From Elysia marginata (Eukaryota > Mollusca > Gastropoda > Plakobranchidae), in assembly GCA_019649035.1 (NCBI GenBank), contig BMAT01003095.1, positions 642,463 to 706,462 of the forward strand: a stretch of 64,000 nt of DNA. The letters are read 5' to 3'. Both the position numbers and the translations under genes were made by a program. The notes below the pieces were generated by a model that did not search any database, was not told where the DNA came from, and saw nothing but the letters and a program-made list of their open reading frames with translations. Positions within the stretch are counted from its first letter, which is position 1; each line of letters begins with the position of its first letter. Below are positions 62,424 to 64,000 of the stretch, piece after piece.

Positions 62424-63861
62424 ACGTGGGTCACTGGAACGGACAGCGATTTGTACCTCTATATTTATGGGACAAGCCGCAAACACTGGCTCGCTTGGTG
62501 TTAGGATTTATCTCGAAGATAAGTAACTTGATTGGAAGTTCTAAACCACATTCATGGTTTCGATATTATAATAATTTTTTGTTGTCATGTTATTTTAAAT
62601 CTCTCAACTCTTTATATTTCGAGGGAATATTTTACATACATGTATATCTATTGACATTGTTTCATCGTGTACATTTTTTCTAACCATTTTTAGTATGACT
62701 TTTATTATGATACTGTAAAAGTACTTTCATACTGTAAAGTTTTCATGACCTAAAAGTAATGTCAATTCTTTGAGACTCATTATAATATTCCATCTTCACA
62801 ATTCCTTAAAAAAAAGTTTGGAAATCATTGTTAAAAAGTTTTGATATATTATTTGTTCTTTCTCTGTGATATAATCTTTGACATGAAAAAGAATAGTTGT
62901 TTTATTCGTAAAATATGTTGTAAAACTTGTATACCCTTTCACAGGTATTTTGCGGGAACTACATAGGAAAATGTCTTAAAGTTTTGTCTTCCTCTTAACT
63001 CAAATCATTCCTACCAAACGCATGCACTCTTTGTTTATGATCCTTTATAACCATAGGATCCAAATTTTCTATTAAATAACTAATTGTTGTTTTATTTGTG
63101 GCATATACTGTTTTTTATAATATTAAAGTTTGGAGACAACATTTTGGAAATATTTTTATTATTTTGATTAAATACGGTCTTCATTCAGTTTTTAAAATTT
63201 CCTATCAAATTTTTTTTCACAGTAGTACATGTAGTAGTAGCCGATGCATTTATTTCAGATTTTATAATTCACCTATTTTTCATTATTTTGAAACTTAAAA
63301 AAAAAACAACTAACTTTTCACAATCTGAGTACTAATCAAATTAGATAAGCATACTTACTCCGTCCTAAATTTTGTCAAATATTTCCACATTTTTAAATTT
63401 TCCAACTTCCCATGTGTAACCTGTATCTAGGTTACTAACAGATACAGAAATTTAAACGCTAAAAATGTTATGGGGAGCCTGTATTTTTTTCGTTTTTCTG
63501 CCTTGTTCATGTTTTACATAAAATTTTATTAAAATACATCCACATATTAGGCGGGGGGCCATAAAGGGTCAGTATGTCTTATATGGTTTTCACTGCAGAT
63601 TCTGCCCTTTGATTGTCCCCAGCGATATTGACAAAGTCGGTATTTTGTTCAAATATCGAACTCACCTGTGATATTATTGGCATACATGTATTTTCATCAA
63701 TGAATTAACAGCTATTTAATTCTTAGATTATGCTTATCTTACAGGACATATGGTTATGAACAGTAAAAAAATACATAGTAGTTCTTTTCCTTAATCTTTA
63801 TTCTCAGCTCTGTACACGACAAAAATTGTAAAACCCATAAAATTAATTATTCATGAATAAA
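62424..63861 (+). other. 3' untranslated region (candidate), AT-rich
   Basis: After the stop there is no open frame of interest. The first canonical AATAAA is at 63856-63861; weaker ATTAAA hexamers occur at 63071-63076 and 63122-63127. The 3' UTR is therefore about 0.65-1.45 kb depending on the site used. Confidence 0.55.
63856..63861 (+). terminator. candidate poly(A) signal AATAAA
   Basis: First canonical hexamer after the stop codon, followed within 40 bases by T-rich sequence (63892-63905), as expected for a cleavage region. Alternative ATTAAA signals lie closer to the stop. Confidence 0.5.
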
Positions 63862-64000
63862 GCATAGCTGACTATCAATCATAATGATCCATTTTTTTTA
63901 TTTTTGATGTTGAAACTATGTGTGTCCAAGTTTAATGTGATGTTTTTAGTCCATTTAGTTTGCTTTTTCAAAACTATACATACATTTCATCAAAATTAAA

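Overview
The window is one very large, intron-rich animal gene read on the plus strand, with flanking DNA. The gene encodes an axonemal dynein heavy chain of the outer-arm gamma type, co-orthologous to vertebrate DNAH5 and DNAH8. I traced 77 consecutive coding exons plus one duplicated alternative exon from position 555 to the TAA stop at 62421-62423. Their lengths sum to 13,794 nt, exactly 4,598 codons including the stop, and every junction keeps the frame. The first exon matches vertebrate DNAH5 about 60 residues from its start, so only a short N-terminus lies upstream of the window.

The organism is a metazoan with motile cilia or flagella. AT-rich introns of about 0.2-1.3 kb, many simple repeats, a tRNA-derived SINE with a tail I associate with molluscs, and frequent TACATGTA octamers suggest a lophotrochozoan, probably a mollusc. 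This is an inference, not a demonstration.

Layout: 1-554 upstream flank or intron; 555-13054 exons 1-10 and 14142-17670 exons 11-16 (N-terminal tail); 18130-20871 exons 17-20 (charged, low-complexity hinge); 21169-27707 exons 21-32 (linker, DHC_N2); 28412-31900 AAA1; 32265-34555 AAA2; 35011-38062 AAA3; 39325-39447 and 40448-40570 a pair of alternative exons (47a/47b) for the AAA3-AAA4 junction; 41752-45201 AAA4; 45532-48339 stalk and microtubule-binding tip; 48720-53227 AAA5 and the bridge to AAA6; 53642-57612 AAA6; 58209-62423 end of AAA6 and C-terminal domain; 62424-64000 3' UTR and flank. No second gene, RNA gene, CRISPR array or viral fossil was found.

The main discovery candidate is the 47a/47b pair. 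The two exons are each 123 nt, have the same phase at both ends, and encode alternative versions of the same conserved 42-residue segment with only about 36% identity. This predicts mutually exclusive splicing of the lid of AAA3, the module known in other dyneins to gate the motor. Other points of interest are two GC-AG introns, a degenerate minisatellite that starts on an exon's splice donor, a SINE inserted in frame-open intron sequence, and two repeats that share a 3' module in opposite orientations.
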